DNA of 64,000 nt, taken from positions 31,069,191-31,133,190 of the forward strand of contig NC_088708.1 in assembly GCF_963576615.1 (NCBI RefSeq). Reading direction: 5' to 3'. This DNA comes from Watersipora subatra (Eukaryota > Bryozoa > Gymnolaemata > Cheilostomatida > Watersiporidae). The notes beneath the pieces are model-generated. The model ran no database searches, was not told the origin of the DNA, and saw only the letters and a list, made by a program, of their open reading frames with translations. Positions 1-12,659 of this stretch are shown one piece after another. The translations under genes and the position numbers were made by a program. How positions within the stretch are numbered: the stretch's first letter is position 1; every line of letters starts with the position of its first letter.

Positions 1-26
1 AGTCTTTAAATAATCTCTTTTAACAG

Positions 27-3000
27 ACTGAAAGTGAGTCAAGGGTTGCTCGTTGACTTTCCATCCTTCCCCCAAAAGTTGATGGGTTTACTGAGCCTAT
101 GCTTAGATGAGGCGAAGAAGGAGACACCAAAGTGAGTGCCAGATAAGGGCATCATTTGACCTAGCCCGACTCATTATTTAGGCAGTTCTGTTAAGTTTTT
201 ATATTGCCTTTGAGTGACGCTTTGTGTTAGCACGATGCGGTCTCTGTATTGTAACCATTGTACCTGTATTGTAACCATTGCACCTGCAACTATATTGCAC
301 CTGCAACTGTATTGCATCTGTATTACGCCTTAATTTTTGTTCAGGTTTATTCTCCAGCTTTCCCTTCAGGATGGTAAGGCAACTCTTAATGTTGTTGAGA
401 CAAATCCATTCAAACACTTGACACACCTGTCCCTTCAGGTGGTACCCGGAAATGATGAGGCAGTTAAGACCTTCCTCTCCGAATGTTTGCGCGATTACAA
501 AGTAAGTTTGCTGTCATGTAGTTTGGGTGTAGGTATATGACCTTGTAGTCTGAGTGTAAGTAGATGACCCTGTAGTCTGAGTGTAGGTGTATGACCTTGT
601 AGTCTGGGTGTAGGTCGATGACCTTGATTGGTCGTGTCATGTTACATGCTATTGGTAGGAGCGGAATGAAAAGCTGACCAATGAGCTCAGAAGTACGGAG
701 ACTAGTCTCAGGAACTCATTGAGCGCCACAGAAGAGGTGAGCTTGATAATTAGAAATTATACTACACTGCCAATTTATGGTACAAAGACTAGTAAATGCT
801 TGACACGTGTATGTTTACTTGTAGGCATTGTCTGCTCGGAATGCCGAGTTAGCTAGTATGAAGTTGCAATGGGAAAGCAGACTCTCTGAAATACAGGCTC
901 AGAATGCACACCATATCAACAGTGAGAAAGAGGAGTCACTCAAGGTAGACTTAGTTCTACGAGTAGATATAGCCCCTGGTTATTAGTATCTATTCTCATA
1001 CTGTTAGTAGCAGCTGTTGCTAACATCCAGTCTCTATTGTACAGAGTCAGTCCCAGACACAGCAGCGGTTCCTACAAGAGAAGCGAGATTTGGAGCAGGC
1101 TCATATGAAGATAGTCAAACAGCTAGAAGCAAGAGTATATGAACTTGACACGCAAAACAAGGTGGGTTTGTGTAGTCTCTCTCTGATTTGCTGATCAATT
1201 TTTAAAGAAGTGAACAATTACTGTGAACATATTGAGACATGATTTTCTAAATTCACCACAAATGTCTTTAGGTGCATGTAATTAAAATTTGTTACTTTTT
1301 TAGAAATCATAGCACGGCGTGTTTACATAATCTTAATTACACTAGGAGTCGTGTCCATCCAAAGCCACCCTAAATGGCTTTAGGAAAAAAGTGCATGTGT
1401 TTATTGATTTTTAACAACCGTTAACTGGCTCAGTTATCACGTACCCAAATCAATGTAGAATTTACTGTAATTCTAAAATTGTGAATGAGAATGATTAGTT
1501 GGATGTTGGTGTGTTGTATATGAGATTTTGTGTGACAAACTTGTCTGACCTCACAAGTATTTCGCGATACCGTCTCTTCAGTTTCCTCTGTCCTTTTTGA
1601 AGCGTGGAAGACTAGACAATGTAGTCCACTGAAGTTGATGGTGTATGACTTGTTTTACATCTACGCAAGAGTTGATAGCGTATGACTTGTTTTACATCTA
1701 AACATGAGTTGATAGCGTATGACTTGTTTTACATCTACGCAGGAGTTGACAGAGACCAAGTTTGTAAATGATGCCTCAATTCGAGATCTGACTTCGAAGC
1801 TTTCACTGGCAGAGGAGGAAGGCTTAAAGATGAGGCAGGATGTACAGCAACTTCGTAAAGACAATATGGACCTCGAGTCTGACCTTCACAGGTGCAGATT
1901 CTATTGCTAGTGGTTGAGAGTACTCAGTGTTGAGCTCTATACATATCTCTTTGAAACTCATTATCTGTTAAGGCAAATATGCTGTCGAAAGCTGCAGAAA
2001 GGCGCTATTGCCACGTTTAAAGAAGTTGTTGGCAGCGATCAATCTGTGATTTTTATATTGGCTTTATATATGCAATGGTCTTAGCAAAAGTGTTGTATAT
2101 AAAACATGTTAAATAGTATTCTGGCACTGTTTGTACCTACATGTACATACCATCATGTACACTTGGCTGCTCATGAGCATACATAATGAAAGGGAAATGT
2201 ATCATGTCAGCAAGTCCCTATTGGTCATCACATCTTGCTGCAGATGAATATTCTAGTAATGCATTGAGTTGCAAACGATAGGTCTTCATTGTAGCATATG
2301 AAATTCAACAAGACAAGGTTTAGAGCTGTCATTTGCCGTTTTATTTGCTTTTGTTTTAGAGTTGTAAAAGGCATTGGCACCATTGTGACTTTGCCCAAAA
2401 ACCTGTTTTTGTTTATCAACCAAGCTCTATAGCATAGCTCACCATAAACATATAGTGTATGTTATACACTTAGCAACAATTAGATGTCACTTTGAGTAAA
2501 TCATAGTCTAAGGTAGACAACTCTGTGTTAGCTTACTAGCTTAAGTTAGTAAGTGGATGTGCTGTGGCTTCTTGGAAGGTAGCCAGTTTTTATTTTATAG
2601 CTCCCTTCAATGTTTAGAGCAAATATTGGCTCTGGTTCAAGAGCATTCTAAACTAGAGCACAGCATGGTGGTTTTTATAACTTTTGTTGTCCACCGTTCA
2701 TTCACACTCATTATGCTAATTTTAACACCATAGGAATATGTGTAATCATAAATTTCCTGAACATAATCAAGTTACTTTGAGCAAGCGAAATGAGGATATT
2801 TATAATTGTTCATATATTCCAATGAGTAATAGTTCATGGATGACATGTCTTATTTCTCTGTGTGACAGGCACGAGAAATCAGAAAATCAACTTCTGACTC
2901 GGGTAGCTGTGTTAGAGCAGCAGGTGCATGATAAAGACACAGTTATTGGCAGCTCTAACGACCTCCTACACGCTGAGCAAGCGCAGAAGGTTAGGTCTCA

Positions 3001-6000
3001 TTTAGGTCATCCATCGAGGTCATTCATTTTCATTCATTCAGCTCATTTTTGGTTGTTACTGCGTAATACTCAACTAGCTTTATATTTGGTTCACTTGTGC
3101 TACCTGTCCTCAGATGACAACTAAACTGTTGGTTAGTGACATACCACAACCTGATGTGGTATATCACCATGCCTTGCTTATGCTATAGAAATTACTGGAT
3201 GATGAGTTAACTAACAGCAAGTCTAGGGTTGTGCAATTGGAGCTCAACACAAAGACCCTTTCAGATGAGATTGTCAAGGCCAATGAGATAATCCGTAAGC
3301 TTCAGCAGGAGGGCAAAAATGTACAGGCTAAGGTTTGTAGCTTGCTCTTTGTATGTTTTACATTCTCTGGGTAGATACTCTGTGGGTAGCTAATTTGTGG
3401 ATAGGTTGTCTGTGGGTAGATACTCTGTTCATAGATATTCTGTGGATAGATGTTCTTTGGATAAATACTCTGTGGATAGATATTCTGTGGATAGGCACTA
3501 GATGGATTTTTGGGTTTCAAATTTAACCATCATTAAACCAATTTCAGGAAACATTTAGCAAGATTTTTCATGTGGCTTGCAAAGACATTGAATGTACTCT
3601 AACGACATTTTTAAATATATCAGGGTTTTGTTAGAGTTTGCAGTTCAAGCAAGATTCTTGACCAACTCGTTAAGAGTCCTTTCAGTGCCATTTCTGTCTT
3701 GCAGCTAAAGCTGCGTTCACAGATTGCTCTGAGGCAGGAAGAGGTTCTGAAGGAGAAGGAGAAAGAAGCAGATTCAGCAGAGAGAGAAACGATTAAAATG
3801 AGAGAAGAGCTGGAAAAGTGTAACAGTAAAGTAAGTGTTACATAATTCAGGCAGTTTAGAGGTTAAGTGTTACCTAGTTTCTAAATTGCGTGATCACACA
3901 GGTTTGGGGGGAGTGGCTCATGTGTAGCTGGAAATTCCATATGTTGTAGTTAAAGGAATTCGAGTCTAAGTTGCAAATTGTTGAGTCGGAGAAAGCTGAA
4001 TGTGAGAAGAAAATAGCGAGCAATGAGAATGGTAAGACATCTGGTTGGTTTATCGTTTGGAAAGGCTGTACTGTATGGTATTCAACTAGTTAACTGTTGT
4101 TATTTGTAGTTCATAGAATGTATGAAAACTGATAATTCTAAATGTAACTTATTGTGTCAGTCTGGACTAGTGTTGGGCCGGTAAGGAGTTATCCGCTTTT
4201 ACCGACACCGAGTGATTATCAGTATCCGGAAAACCAATCATTTTCGGTGACAGCTAGTTATCTGCGGCCGGTTTGATATGATCAGTATTTATCCGTGAAA
4301 GCCAATCAGTAAATGGTTATCCGGAAAGTTTTTTGTATTTGACAGGCTACAGCATTACCAGCGACGTGATGCGGAGGAGAATTGATGTTATGGTCAATTG
4401 CAAAAACGCCTCTTTGACGAGCACGCTAAGCAAAAAGAGTCTCTCAGCGTGCATTGGCAATCACAACTTTTTTCTCAGACATTTTGAAAACACAACCCAT
4501 GCGAATTATATTATAACTCTTTCTTCAACGAACATTTCCACGCTTACCTATAGGTATCTAGTATTATATTACGTCTTACATTGATAAAGTGTAAAACGTA
4601 ATATACGTTTTATATTTTATTAAATATAAAACGTATATTACGTTTTATATTTTATTAAACCCCCATTTGATACGTTTGATATATTTATACGTTTTATATT
4701 TGATTTATCCCCCCACCTGCGTTATATAAAAAATGGGCAGTAGGTAAGCTGAAGTTAAACGCACACTGAAAACCATATACCGAACTACAATACCGACAAT
4801 ACCGAACTTAGTTAGCAAATGATACCAAAGATGGTAAATACAGAGGATACCGACAACGGGATACCGATAATACGACAATACCGATAAAAAAGTGCAAGGA
4901 TACCCTATCCGGCACTAAATTATATACCAGCCCAACACTAGTCTGGACAGAGACATCGGAATCGTCTTACTTTTCTGAAACCACTACAGGTAGTGCAATA
5001 GTTGTTATATGGGTGGAAGAGACTTATCGTAATTAAAGTTCATCCAGTCCAGGCTTGCAACTACTACAGTAATCTATGGACTATGATATGAAGTCTCTGT
5101 AATACAAGTATAAAAGATTGTGTCATTATAAAAGCCATAGTTATCTGTGCACCATTTTCGTAGTCATCTCATGGTTGAACAAGCAACTGGATCAGGTACA
5201 AATGGGCAGAGCTCGAGTAGCCCAACCAATTCCTACACACACTGTCTCACTCACCCAGCACAACTCCAGACAAAGCACCAGTCTCGCCACGCCTGTACGT
5301 ATGCTGCTCCTTATTCTTCATGTCTCTTTCATCTCCAAAAAGTAGCGATGCTGTTTCCTAATCAAATATGCTAATCCCTTCCGCTAACAGTTTTATGCTA
5401 AAAGTGATATTTCAGGAACGTACTTACTATGTATACGAGGGTATGTAAATTCATAGTTACATCTATGTCGCAGCTCTCAAATGCTTAGTGTTGAAAGAGA
5501 CTCTCACAAATTAATACATTAACCATTTCCATGTTTTGTCAATTCACTTTGCATGTCTTGTTTTGATATCGAAATAAAGTGCAACAAGTCTCTGTGTGAA
5601 ACGACAGACAGCAGGCAAGACTAGCAATGCAGCTTTCATGGCTAAGTTCTTGCTTGTGGCGCAGTTTGTCCAAGTGGGTGTCATATACTGCTTTGATATT
5701 GTAGGATGGGCCTCAGCCTGTCACGCCAGAAGTGGCAAGTAAAATTCCACAACCCAAGTACAAGAGCACTCCTATTGTACCTCCTACTACCGAGGGGAAG
5801 GAAAAGTAAGTTTGAGATGTCAATCGTTGGACATGGAGTGTCAGTCAAGGGTCATATATTGGTGTTCACACTTTATAGACAGCCATTTAAGTTGTATGTC
5901 GGTTGTGAATAAATTGACATGTTTGTGGATTTAATAATCATGTAACAGATTGATTGGGTAGTTTGGTTAGTTTACCCAATCTATGTTTTCAGACAGCCCG

Positions 6001-7892
6001 ATCAATCACATCTAGTATGTCAGTGGAGACTCAAAATTATAATGAAAATGAAGATAAGCTGGCTTATAGGCAACTGCATGTTAAATGCGTGAAAACAGTC
6101 GTGTCGGCTCAAGGTTGCTGAGGAGTTGCATTCTCTAAACAATTGCAATGAAGTTGATAGAAAACTAGAATAATCTTACCTCTTATATCACATAAACGTT
6201 ACGCACAGACCAGCTAGAGACTTTTATCATCTATAAAAAAAGAAATTAATAACCAGCCATAACATGTTTCGGCTATTTTTTCGTGTGTACTGGCTCGTGT
6301 GTAATTACTCAATAGATGATGAAAAACTGCGTGTTTTGTTAAAATGGTTGCCACAAATTCAACTAAAAATGTGAGACACATCAAAATCAATTAAAAAATA
6401 TATTCTGCTGTCAAAATATTTAAAGTAGAGTTATCAAATTTGAGTAAAAGTTTCCAAAATGATAAAAGCATTTTACCACTAAATAGTTTCGTGCATAGTA
6501 GGTGCACTCTTCAGGTAAAATGACCAAAGGTTGGTAAAATGTATAAACAAAAGCTAAGCAATATATAGGTTTAAAATAAATAGGATTAAAAGACACTACA
6601 AATGAATGTTGTATGGTAACAGAATTCATGTAATGTGACCCAGTCTGTGCTGGAAAATTTTTTAGCATGCATCTTCTTTTAATCGGTCTACAAAACTTTG
6701 CAACCTTTATCAATGGTAAAAATTCTATATAGTTCACGAGCCACAGCTATCAACATTAAACAACAGAGTAGAAATGATATCGACATGTAGACATTCACGA
6801 AAGCACAGGCTGGGTCACATTACATGAATTCTGTTACCATACAACATTCGTTTGTAGTGTCTTTTAATCCTATTTATTTAAAACCTATAATTGCTTAGCT
6901 TGCGTTTATACATTTTACCAACCTTTGGTCATTTTACCTCAAGAGTGCATCTACTATGCACGAAACTATTTAGTAGTCAAATGCTTTAATCATTTTGGTA
7001 ACTTTCACTCAAATTTAATTTTAGTCAGCTTTGTTTTATTGAGCATCTTTTCAAACAATGCGATAATCCTTCATAAAGTGGAATTATAATGTTTGAACTA
7101 ATTTATGAGAAGTAAATCAACACTATTTAACCTAATCTGGCAAATACTTATTTGATTGGAGTCTTTTATAACACATTAATTAGAAATATCGTTCAATGCC
7201 ACCAGAGTAAACACATTCCAGTTCTGATTGTTCCTTAAAAAATTAGCTTTACAAATGCAACTACACAACTAGGACTAAGTAAGATCTCTTAAAATCATTA
7301 TATTTAAAAATATCTTAACTGGTTTTCACATTTAACAAATAGTTCAAATTGAAATTTAACTACAACAAATTTTTAATGTGTTTTCGTTGTACTATTCTTA
7401 TGAAGACTCGTGACTCTTTATGTACCTAAGTTCGGGCTTATGTACATACAGAGCACCACTCTGTTAAAACGGTAAAACATGAGCTCCGCTCTAGATCTAA
7501 ATCATCTGGAAGTAGGTGGAAGTTATGAAACAAATAGCCATAAGTTTTTGTTCCTAGACATTTGAATTGTGCCCAAATGCATGTGATTGTTATAAAATGG
7601 ATTTACTAATGTTATTCACTTGTAGGCGAATCCTGTGCATATAATGTATTCATCCATGAGTATGTATACATTGGTCTTGCTGTAAACTACAGTCCTATAT
7701 TTTAGTGAGCCCATAGTCGATGCTAAGTACCTACCTGCAGAGACAAGACCAGCGGTCGTGCCTCTCAAAGCGAGAAACTGGATGCTGAACTCGGGCGACC
7801 CATTAATGCTACCCGCTAAACCGAGGATAAGCAAGGAGCAGGTGAATCCACACAGTGCACTGGCTACTGCTTACTTTCCTAGGAGCAAATGA
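27..7892 (+). CDS. SASS6: SAS-6, spindle assembly abnormal protein 6 homologue (5' partial, spliced)
   Basis: Builds the ninefold cartwheel of the centriole: N-terminal globular domain plus long coiled coil that dimerises. Thirteen exons with GT/AG borders and consistent phase: 27-131, 345-501, 659-736, 825-944, 1045-1161, 1743-1891, 2869-2989, 3189-3332, 3705-3830, 3950-4031, 5164-5294, 5705-5805, 7706-7892. About 538 residues are visible; human SASS6 is about 657. The first visible exon reads [20 protein letters not shown], and the second has [20 protein letters not shown], both typical of the SAS-6 head domain. Exons 659-4031 are heptad-rich, Glu/Lys/Gln-rich coiled coil including [14 protein letters not shown]. 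The exon at 5164 carries the conserved [11 protein letters not shown], and the C terminus ends in a Ser/Pro-rich tail with AYFPRSK then TGA. The start codon and first residues lie left of the window. Family known; exon joins inferred by eye. Confidence 0.95.
513..625. repeat. 27-bp minisatellite directly after a SASS6 5' splice site
   Basis: About four diverged units resembling GACCTTGTAGTCTGAGTGTA begin roughly 10 bases after the donor at 501/502 and run through the short intron. Confidence 0.7.
1634..1744. repeat. 37-bp triplication ending on a SASS6 3' splice site
   Basis: Three units start at 1634, 1671 and 1708. The third contains the acceptor CTACGCAG and the first two bases of the exon beginning at 1743. 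The first unit keeps CTACGCAAG; the second has changed to CTAAACATG. Since 37 is not a multiple of 3, and an in-frame TAA occurs in the unit, using an upstream copy would break the reading frame. Confidence 0.85.
3352..3500. repeat. About 15-bp minisatellite after a SASS6 donor
   Basis: Degenerate units of TCTGTGGATAGATAT begin about 20 bases into the intron that follows the exon ending at 3332. Confidence 0.7.
4168..4940. mobile_element. hAT-like non-autonomous element (MITE), 773 bp, in a SASS6 intron
   Basis: Ends are TAGTGTTGGGCCGGTA and, inverted, TAGTGTTGGGCTGGTA. A perfect 8-bp target duplication GTCTGGAC flanks both sides (4160-4167 and 4941-4948). Eight-base duplications and TAG-type ends are characteristic of hAT transposons. 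The interior is AT-rich with inverted stretches around 4590-4650 and no recognisable transposase, so this is a deletion derivative or MITE. Confidence 0.88.
6435..7017. repeat. Long inverted duplication in the last SASS6 intron
   Basis: The left arm, about 6435-6652, is repeated as reverse complement at about 6801-7017 with few differences, separated by about 150 bases. The open frame on the minus strand in the left arm is not matched by any known protein family. It looks like a foldback element or an inverted repeat insertion; no clear target duplication was found. Confidence 0.75.
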
Positions 7893-8401
7893 AGTGTTTT
7901 TCTATAGAAGTGTTTATCTTTCTTTATTTATAAGATCATGGCAGTGGATGCCATAGTTTTAGTTGCTATATATGTGATATCTTATTTATTTATTGCTTGC
8001 ACTCTGGTTTTTTATTCTTATATTCTCTGTAACTGTAGTCTTGCACAAAGAGAAGATTTTTCTGAAATGGTATGGATGTGAGATTTGTGAAACACAAAAC
8101 ATTACAAAATATAAAACTGTTAAAACATACTGAGAGTAGATAATTAGCAATATTGCACTATATAACATGGGAACTTAGACATGAAAGGTTCCTAAATTCT
8201 TCATCGCTGAGAAACTCATACTTGCAAATCACAAGAAACAGATTTCTTGGCTGTCTACAAGACATTGCATTGTTGGTCAGAGATAAGGCAGTGTTAAAAT
8301 GTTATGGAGCAAGTAAAAGATTTGTCAAACAAACCCGGCCGATTCGACATTACAGAGACTGTAGGTATCGCAGACGCCTCTACAGGAAGCTTAGACGATA
8401 T
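7893..8401. other. Convergent 3' region between SASS6 and the ML-domain gene
   Basis: No further gene seen. TTTATT-type motifs near 7924 and 7983-7990 give AATAAA on the minus strand, suitable as polyadenylation signals for the ML gene. AATAAA on the plus strand at about 8514 could serve SASS6, which would make the two transcripts overlap tail to tail. Confidence 0.5.
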
Positions 8402-11400
8402 TTATAGCTTCAATGTCGCCAGGACGCATAGTTCCACGACTTTCTTGTGATTAGATAGCCACGCCTTAGCTTTATACTCCCCCTAAAAGCATGTGGATTT
8501 TGCTAATTTCTTACCAATAAAGATTGGAGAACTTGAAGCAGTGTAAGGGTGGTTCTCACAACACACTGCATTTGACAGCGATTATATTACAGTTGGAGGG
8601 ACAGTCTCAGCCATTACCTACATCTCAGCATTGCAGGTTTAACACTCACTTATTACTGAAAGCAAGGAGTTGCTAGTTGCATGTTGTAGTGCTTATTATT
8701 AATAATAAGTGATTGCATGAGCTCAAATCTGCTATATTATTGAATTAGACTAACTGCATTTGCACTATATAATTGACACAAATTGATCTGCGCAGGGGAG
8801 TGCTTGCCACATGCACACAATCTATAGCAGGCTGTTAGTTGCTCAGCAATATCATTGTCTCATCCATAGAGTTTTCTCTCCCTAGAGTGATAACTCTATG
8901 GTCTCATCTACTAGTGTATGTAATTATGGCCGTTTTATTAGTAAAATTCAAAGATACATTATAGCTTGCCAATAGTAATATTTAAAACAAATAGATCATT
9001 ATTCTACATGATGACTAGTTGAATTCTTCTGCACATAAGTAAAAGATAGACAATTTGAGTTTTAAAAATAACTACTGCTCACGCATGAACTGCAAAACAA
9101 TTTTCATTAAAAGATATATCTACTAAAACCATATTGCACACCATCCAGTATAAATTCATTTAAAGCATCACAAGAGATCCGCAACCATTTAAAATTTAAA
9201 TCCAGCTTAGTCTAAAACACGACATCATTTTAGTGTGGGAATAGTTTTACTGCTGTCACAAAAGTCGTAAAACAAAAACTTTATTTTATGCTAGACAGAC
9301 TTCGTAAATTTGCAGTTCACAAATCATTTCATAAATTCGTACACGAGATTTGCATGACCTTGAAAGGTCCACGCATATAAATGTAATAAACTAACATTCT
9401 TTGACAGCAGCAAAGACTATTTTTGAAACATCTAAAAAACTAAACCTAAGTAAATACTAGCCAAAATCATAACAGCAAAAAATCACCAGCCTGAATAGCG
9501 ACATTGGTGAAAACTGGCTGGGAGCTTAAACGACCTTCAAATAACCTTTGCTGCTTGGCTGATATATTATTTCCAAAAACCCATCTTATTAGTATCAGCA
9601 TTGTTTCATAATAATTATTTGATAAGCTTTTGTGTCATGAAATTAAATGTGAAAAAGTGCTAGAACCAAGTGAGTTTACTTTTGCAAGGTGTATATTCTT
9701 TTGTATGTGAATTATACTAACAGTAAAGATGTTCCTACATCAACTGATACAAAGCAAATATCATAGCAAACCTTAGGTAAAAGAGATGAGATCTTCCACT
9801 CTCTTTTCAAAAGGAATAATCCTTTACTGATTGGACATTTGAGCTCTTCATCAGCAGAGCATAAATCAAGTGTATTGGCAAAGAATTCTTGACCATTGTA
9901 ATCGACAAAAAATTGGACATTGCCATAATATATCGTCTCATCTATAACAAGCAACAGTATGTGACAACCTGGTACTTTGTAGAGCATTCAGAGACAGCAA
10001 GCAACAGTATGTGGCAACCTGGTACTTTGTAGAGCATTCAGAGACAGCAAGCAACAGTATGTGACAACCTGGTACTTTGTAGAGCATTCAGAGACAGCAA
10101 GTAACAGTATGTGACAACCTGGTACTTTGTAGAGCATTCAGAGACGGACAACTTGTCAGCCTATAGCAGAGCACTGCATAACACTAGTAGCAGTTAATAG
10201 AAACAACATATAAGACTCATTAAAAAAATGAATGCTCAAGTTAATTTTGAAACTGTATTGACTGCCACTATTTGAAAATACTCATTAAGCAGATAATATA
10301 ATAACACAATTCAAGATAGTACTGCAAACTGATGGTATTGGCTGTCAGTTCAGTTGAAAAAGTAATTTAATCATTATTAGTTTTTTTGAACAACCATGTG
10401 TTTTTAATACCGCAAATTTGTAAAACAGCCCAAGTAATATGCAATGAGTCTAATGACGGGATGAATGATTAGCCATTACAGGAGTTGTCTAATCTTCATC
10501 AGTATTTTAAAATTTTCCCCAGCTTGAAAAATTTTGCAAAAATTTTTACACAAAGTATTACGACTTACTCCCCCTAGCAGTCAATTTGCAAAAGTATAGG
10601 CTAGTCACTTGAGTCAAATAACAATGAGAACAAATGCCTATCTGGCTTACCGAAGGAGGTGTTTGCATACATCTTAACCTTGATACCGTCAGTCTCAGGA
10701 TCCAACATGACCACGATCTTCCCGATGGTGATCTTGTCACTTTCGTCTGAGTAGAAACAAATGGTACGGTTTTTATGCACAGGCATCTTAACCAATCTTC
10801 ATTTCAGAGGATGCCTTTTGAGTTTTGTGTGCAGCCATTTTGGTTAGCACTGAAGAGTGAGAGAAAACAATGGTATGTAATTGCGTGAATAAGGAATAGA
10901 CATGGCTAGATAATGTACTTGAATTGATGCTAATTATCTTGCAGATGATGAATATTGGACTTTTGCTTGCCTAGTTTATCATAGCTTTATCTTTAAACTT
11001 CAACAACTAGCTAGCAACGCAGCAACGTCCAAAGGGCTTTGTACCATAATTCAACCTTGCAAGCGTTTCTTGGCAATCACTGGGTTTCCACGCTTTGAAT
11101 AGGTTTGGAGTTGCTTTTACTCTGAATCATAGAAACTGTAAAGTGTGAACATATTTGACGCATTTTTGCTTCGCTAGATTTATGCGAAAGCATTCGCTGT
11201 GAAAGTACTATTTGATATCATAAAAACATTCACTGCTGATGGATCCGAATCATTAATACTCAGCTTTTTACCTCCAGCGAAGATAAAAAATTCTACTCAA
11301 CTGGTGCCAACCTCTTTCCAAACTGAGCTCTTCTAGTTTCAAAAAGATTCCTTAGTGTAAACAACCGTTGTTCATTTTGACCTCTGAAGTAAGGCCAGTA

Positions 11401-12222
11401 CACGAAGTAGTAAACTCTGTTAATATCTTGTAATATGGAGCACAGGGAATAAGGAAATATAAAATAAAAATGTTATCAGGCATATTGGCAACTAGTTGAC
11501 TTCGCATGAATTAAAAAGTAACCTTGACCCGAAAGCATGTCTACTTTAACCAAAGGTGTTCTTTGGTGGAATATTGCCTAAGCCGAGGCGGGCCGGAGGC
11601 TACACACACACAAAAACAACTTTTTTTGTGTGTGTGTGCGTGCGTGCGTGTGTGTGAGTAGCCTACGGTCCGGCCTCGGCAATATCCCACTAAAGGGCAC
11701 CTGTGACTTGAACACGCTTTGTTTCGAAGAAAAAATCGCGAATCTTGAATTCGTCGACAGCATTAAACTACGAACCTATTTAAAGCATGGAAGCACAGTG
11801 AATAGCTGTTTTTCTAGTCTCAGCTTCCTCTTTTTACACCTTATATCTTCATTTCGAGTTGGCTAAGAATTTTGACCTTGGTGCATTACAGTTTGAAATG
11901 TTTGAATCAGAATGTCAGGGAGTGAATAATTTCCAAAAAATAAAATTACGCAAGACTTACCACAGGCACCATCAAATACAGTACCGATTGGAACATATTT
12001 ATTTTGAGCGAGCCATTTTTCCCAGGCAGCTCTTGATATCTCCATGATGGTGTGCTCTTTGTTAGGATCGAGCTCATAGCTTCTTGAGTCGACCTGAATA
12101 CCTTGATTTTTAAGAATCTCCTCAGCAGGTGGATGGCGAATAAAGGTGACATATGTGCTGAACAGCGACCCTAGCCCTATGAGAGCGACGCACCCGAATA
12201 CTTTAAGCTTTTTTCCCATCAT
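8402..12222 (-). CDS. Membrane-anchored ML (MD-2-related lipid-recognition) domain protein, spliced
   Basis: Four coding exons on the minus strand: 12222-11961, 10746-10651, 9941-9772, 8482-8402; phases match at every join and give 202 residues ending in TAA. Residues about 8-28 are a hydrophobic segment after a Lys-rich start (MMGKKLKVF), predicting a signal anchor. Residues 29-80 form a linker. The rest fits the ML fold: FDGACDESDKITIGKIVVML, FFVDYNGQEFFANTLDLC, ELKCPISKGLFLLKREWKIS and a final GEYKAKAWLSNHKKVVELC. This is the pattern of GM2 activator, NPC2 and fungal PG/PI transfer proteins, which bind a lipid inside a beta sandwich. ML proteins usually have a cleaved signal peptide, so the anchor is unusual. 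The acceptor at 12227/12226 implies an untranslated upstream exon. The ML assignment rests on motif order and Cys spacing recognised by eye; the exact subfamily is unknown. Confidence 0.8.
9950..10149. repeat. 50-bp minisatellite, four units, against the ML-gene acceptor
   Basis: Units start with GCAACAGTATGTGACAACCT at 9951, 10001, 10051 and 10101 (small changes). On the minus strand the array ends 8-9 bases before the 3' splice site of the exon starting at 9941, so it supplies repeated pyrimidine-tract-like sequence (ACTGTTGCTTG). Confidence 0.9.
11555..11702. repeat. Short palindromic element with a TG/CA-rich loop
   Basis: The arm near 11560-11605 (AATATTGCCTAAGCCGAGGC) pairs with the arm near 11660-11695 (GGCCTCGGCAATATCCCACT). 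The loop is an ACAC...GTGTG run. It sits in the first coding intron of the ML gene. A foldback MITE is likely; family not recognised. Confidence 0.6.
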
Positions 12223-12659
12223 CAACCTAGTAAAGGCAGAACAAGCTGGTGAGTCATACGAAAAGAGGATAAAGCAATAATACACTGCTGAGTGCTGCCA
12301 AAGAGAGCATATAGCATGTGCTATTATTATTAGTTTTGCTAGAAAAATCACATCTCATCGCTGCTCAGATAAAAAGCTGAGGCTAGGCTGATGCCGATTA
12401 CATAAAAGTTTTATCTAAATTCTGAAGAATGGCAGCTAAAATCTCTTTCCATCACGAAACCGTCTTTGTTGACAATTCCTACTGTCAACTATACAACACT
12501 GCTTCATAAACTTTGATTACATTAATAGTTTGGTGGTGCATGCCGAGTTCTTTCTATTTTGACAATAACAGCTTAAACAGCTTATTTAGACAATAACAAC
12601 TTATACAGCTTATGCATTTTTAAGCTCATGCTTAAAAATCCCAGGTTTAATAATCTATA

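Noticed and set aside
4333-4584. 83-codon open frame in a SASS6 intron
   Set aside because: Lies wholly inside the hAT-like MITE and has no transposase motif.
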